Positions 52,105 through 53,884 of a DNA stretch of 53,884 nt are shown piece after piece; position 1 is the stretch's first letter; each line of letters starts with the position of its first letter. Below the pieces are notes generated by a model. It saw nothing but the letters and a program-made list of their open reading frames with translations. It ran no database searches and was not told where the DNA came from. The stretch is from Marivita sp. Its GTDB lineage: Bacteria > Pseudomonadota > Alphaproteobacteria > Rhodobacterales > Rhodobacteraceae. Where the stretch lies: positions 1 through 53,884 of the forward strand of contig NZ_JAIPUT010000028.1 of NCBI RefSeq assembly GCF_020055635.1, in the 5' to 3' direction. The translations under genes were made by a program, and so were the position numbers.

Positions 52105-53355
52105 TCAGGCGTCCTGCGCCAAACGCAGCCCCAGCATCTGCCAGCGCTGATGCGGGTAGAAGAAGGTGCGGTAAGTCGGGCGCATCTGGGCCAGGGGCGT
52201 CGCGCAGGACCCGCCCCGCAGAACGTATTGATTGACCATGAATTTGCCGTTGTATTCGCCGAGGGCGCCCTCTGGCGGGCGGAACCCCGGATAAGGCGTG
52301 AAGGGGCTTTGCGTCCATTCCCAGACGTCTCCCCAAGGTCCCCCGCCGGGCAGCGGCCGCAATTGGCCCTTATCGAGGAAGTTTCCGGCGATGGGCCTGT
52401 CGCGAAACGACACTTCCCATTCGGCCTCGGTCGGCAGACGCGCCCCGGCCCAGCGGGCGAAGGCGTCAGCCTCGTAATAGCTGACATGGACCACGGGCGC
52501 ATCAAGGTTTACCGGCTGCGGCCCGCGTAGCGTGTAGGTCCACCATTCATCGTCCTGCCGCCACCAGTAAAGCGGCGTATCCCAGCCCTCTTTCTGGCAA
52601 CACGCCCAGCCGTCCATGAGCCAAAGCGTCGGCGTCTCGTAGCCGCCCTCCTCCATGAAGGCGATCCAGTCGCGGTTGGTCACCGGCCGGTCTGCGATCT
52701 TGAATGGCTCCAGCCAGGTCTTGTGACGCGGCCCTTCGCAATCATAGGCAAACCCGGGTCCGTCATGCCCGATCTCGATCAGCCCTCCGTCATGGCCGGT
52801 GTAGCTCAGCGCGACCTCTTCGGTGACCGGTATCGGCTCAGGGTCGCGATACGCAGGCATCAACGGGTTGTAGGACAGGCCGTGCAACAGGTCCGTCACC
52901 AGGAGTTCCTGATGCTGCATTTCGTGATGACACCCCAACTCGACAAGATCCGCGACCGTGTCGGCGTCCTCGGATCCAGAGGACAGGAGATCGCACAGCG
53001 CCGCATCCACATGCGCTCGATAGGCAGTGACCGCTTCCCCATCGGGCCGCGAAACCATCGCGCGCTTGTCCCGCGCGTGGCGGGGACCGGCCTGCACGTA
53101 GTACGAGTTGAACAGGAAGGCGAACCGCTCGTCGGGCGAGCGGTAGGCACTGTGATACGGCTTCAGGATAAACTCCTCGAAAAACCAGGTGGTGTGGGCG
53201 AGGTGCCATTTCACCGGGCTGGCGTCCTCCATCGACTGGAGCATCATGTCTTCGGGCACCAATGGCGCGGTGAGCTCCTGGGATCGCTGCCGGACAGACC
53301 TGAAGAAAGTAACCGCGTCGATCGAGCCGCGTTTCGCGGCCGTGCTTCTGTTCAT
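52105..53355 (-). CDS. egtB: Hercynine oxygenase EgtB
   Basis: 416 residues. N-terminal DinB-like domain with the iron-binding His pattern (HTTWFFEEF near residue 55 and ELGCHHEMQHQE near 142) and a C-terminal FGE-sulfatase domain (ARLPTEAEWEVSFR, GDVWEWTQSPF). It is the non-haem iron enzyme that joins a thiol (Cys or gamma-Glu-Cys) to hercynine with O2. GGAGGG before the ATG. No egtA or egtC in the window; many proteobacterial EgtB use cysteine directly or need other partners. Confidence 0.92.
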   Translation of the reverse strand: MNRSTAAKRGSIDAVTFFRSVRQRSQELTAPLVPEDMMLQSMEDASPVKWHLAHTTWFFEEFILKPYHSAYRSPDERFAFLFNSYYVQAGPRHARDKRAMVSRPDGEAVTAYRAHVDAALCDLLSSGSEDADTVADLVELGCHHEMQHQELLVTDLLHGLSYNPLMPAYRDPEPIPVTEEVALSYTGHDGGLIEIGHDGPGFAYDCEGPRHKTWLEPFKIADRPVTNRDWIAFMEEGGYETPTLWLMDGWACCQKEGWDTPLYWWRQDDEWWTYTLRGPQPVNLDAPVVHVSYYEADAFARWAGARLPTEAEWEVSFRDRPIAGNFLDKGQLRPLPGGGPWGDVWEWTQSPFTPYPGFRPPEGALGEYNGKFMVNQYVLRGGSCATPLAQMRPTYRTFFYPHQRWQMLGLRLAQDA

Positions 53356-53440
53356 GGGGAGCCCTCCGAAGTCAGTGTCGGTGAAGAACGCCGAAAGGCG
53401 GGATTTGTTTCACGTCCCTGCCCGGATTTGGTTTGTTCGG

Positions 53441-53602
53441 ACAAACTTGTGGACCGGGTTACTGAAATGGGGCGGATGTGGAGGTGGGTTCACATCGGTC
53501 GGTCGCGATTATGTCGCGATCCTTGATCTGCTCAAAGAGCGTCTAATGGATCCGCAGGCCGTCGCGGCCTTCACGCCGAGTGACCTGCCAGACAAGCCAT
53601 AA
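53441..53602 (+). pseudogene. Fragment of a serine recombinase, internally deleted
   Basis: One open frame reads TNLWTGLLKWGGCGGGFTSV then GRDYVA joined directly to ILDLLKERLMDPQAVAAFTP, ending at a stop at 53602. The first part resembles the zinc-ribbon start of large serine recombinases (LLSGLLKCGVCGGGF). The second resembles their C-terminal helical region (LLRERLMxPxLVxxF). The ~40-60 residues normally between them, with the second Cys pair, are missing, and there is no catalytic domain upstream. It is a degraded element next to tRNA-fMet. The comparison is from memory. Confidence 0.6.
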
Positions 53603-53644
53603 AGGCCGCCGGGCTGCCACCGGACGACCTCAAGCAAATCAATT

Positions 53645-53721
<77 letters not shown>

Positions 53722-53764
53722 ACAGGTTGTTTTCATCGTTTTGAGAGAGGTTGGGGTTTTTGCT

Positions 53765-53882
53765 AGGTTTGGCGGTGACCTACTCTCCCACGACTTGAGT
53801 CGCAGTACCATTGGCGCGGTGGCACTTAACGGCCGGGTTCGGAATGGGACCGGGTGTTTTGCTCACGCTATGACCACCAAAC
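53765..53882 (-). rRNA. rrf: 5S ribosomal RNA
   Basis: About 118 nt on the minus strand, from GTTTGGTGGTCATAGCGTGA to TCACCGCCAAACCT, with complementary ends forming helix I and the conserved CCCATTCCGAACCCGG loop region. It is essentially complete; the 23S gene should lie to the right of the window. Ends are approximate. Confidence 0.95.
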
Positions 53883-53884
53883 CG

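Overview
The window looks like a chromosomal segment of a marine alphaproteobacterium of the Rhodobacterales (Roseobacter group). The grounds are high GC content, tightly packed operons with many 4-bp ATGA overlaps, NnrR-type TTGCG-N4-CACAA boxes like those described in Rhodobacter sphaeroides, a pseudoazurin-nirK-nirV order, a 5S rRNA and initiator tRNA of the Rhodobacterales type, and ectoine-catabolism enzymes. Species cannot be named from the sequence alone. There are about 50 protein genes, one tRNA, one 5S rRNA, a cobalamin riboswitch and a degraded recombinase fragment.

Layout. (1) 1-275: 3' end of an acidic EF-hand protein. (2) 630-11855: a ten-gene minus-strand operon (class V aminotransferase, His-tailed MFS exporter, FAD monooxygenase-like protein, two CMD/AhpD-fold proteins, opine dehydrogenase, and a PotDBCA-type ABC importer), divergent from an Lrp/AsnC regulator. 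I recognise no described pathway with this composition, and it is the best candidate for an undescribed system. (3) 11985-23573: nitrite and NO respiration: norCBQD, three small genes, nnrS and nnrU on the minus strand; a DUF1858 protein, a Popeye-like cyclic-nucleotide protein and an NnrR regulator; then pseudoazurin, nirK and nirV. Two near-identical NnrR boxes lie in the two divergent promoters. No nosZ or nap/nar genes are present here.

(4) 23614-29272: a five-gene phosphorelay cluster (two membrane histidine kinases, a single-domain receiver, a receiver joined to a degenerate GGDEF domain, and an Hpt protein). (5) 29593-32873: Ku and LigD for non-homologous end joining. (6) 33005-37559: an ectoine-hydrolase-type cluster with an M20 deacetylase, an FCD-type GntR regulator and a divergent class III aminotransferase, with GTTGTGCACAAC-type palindromes in the shared promoter. 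(7) 37725-43807: predicted glucosylglycerate synthesis (phosphatase and synthase) facing a GH13_18 phosphorylase, then a GlcNAc-kinase-like gene and nagA.

(8) 43785-49796: a B12 riboswitch controlling btuB-btuF, then an iron-binding protein gene converging on an iron ABC permease across a shared terminator. (9) 50070-53355: a Hint-domain protein and the ergothioneine genes egtB-egtD. (10) 53441-53882: a serine-recombinase remnant, tRNA-fMet and 5S rRNA, the 3' end of an rRNA operon running in from the right.

The content suits a heterotroph that scavenges amines, compatible solutes and vitamins and can respire nitrite or detoxify NO under low oxygen. Functions are inferred from family features read by eye; no database search was run.
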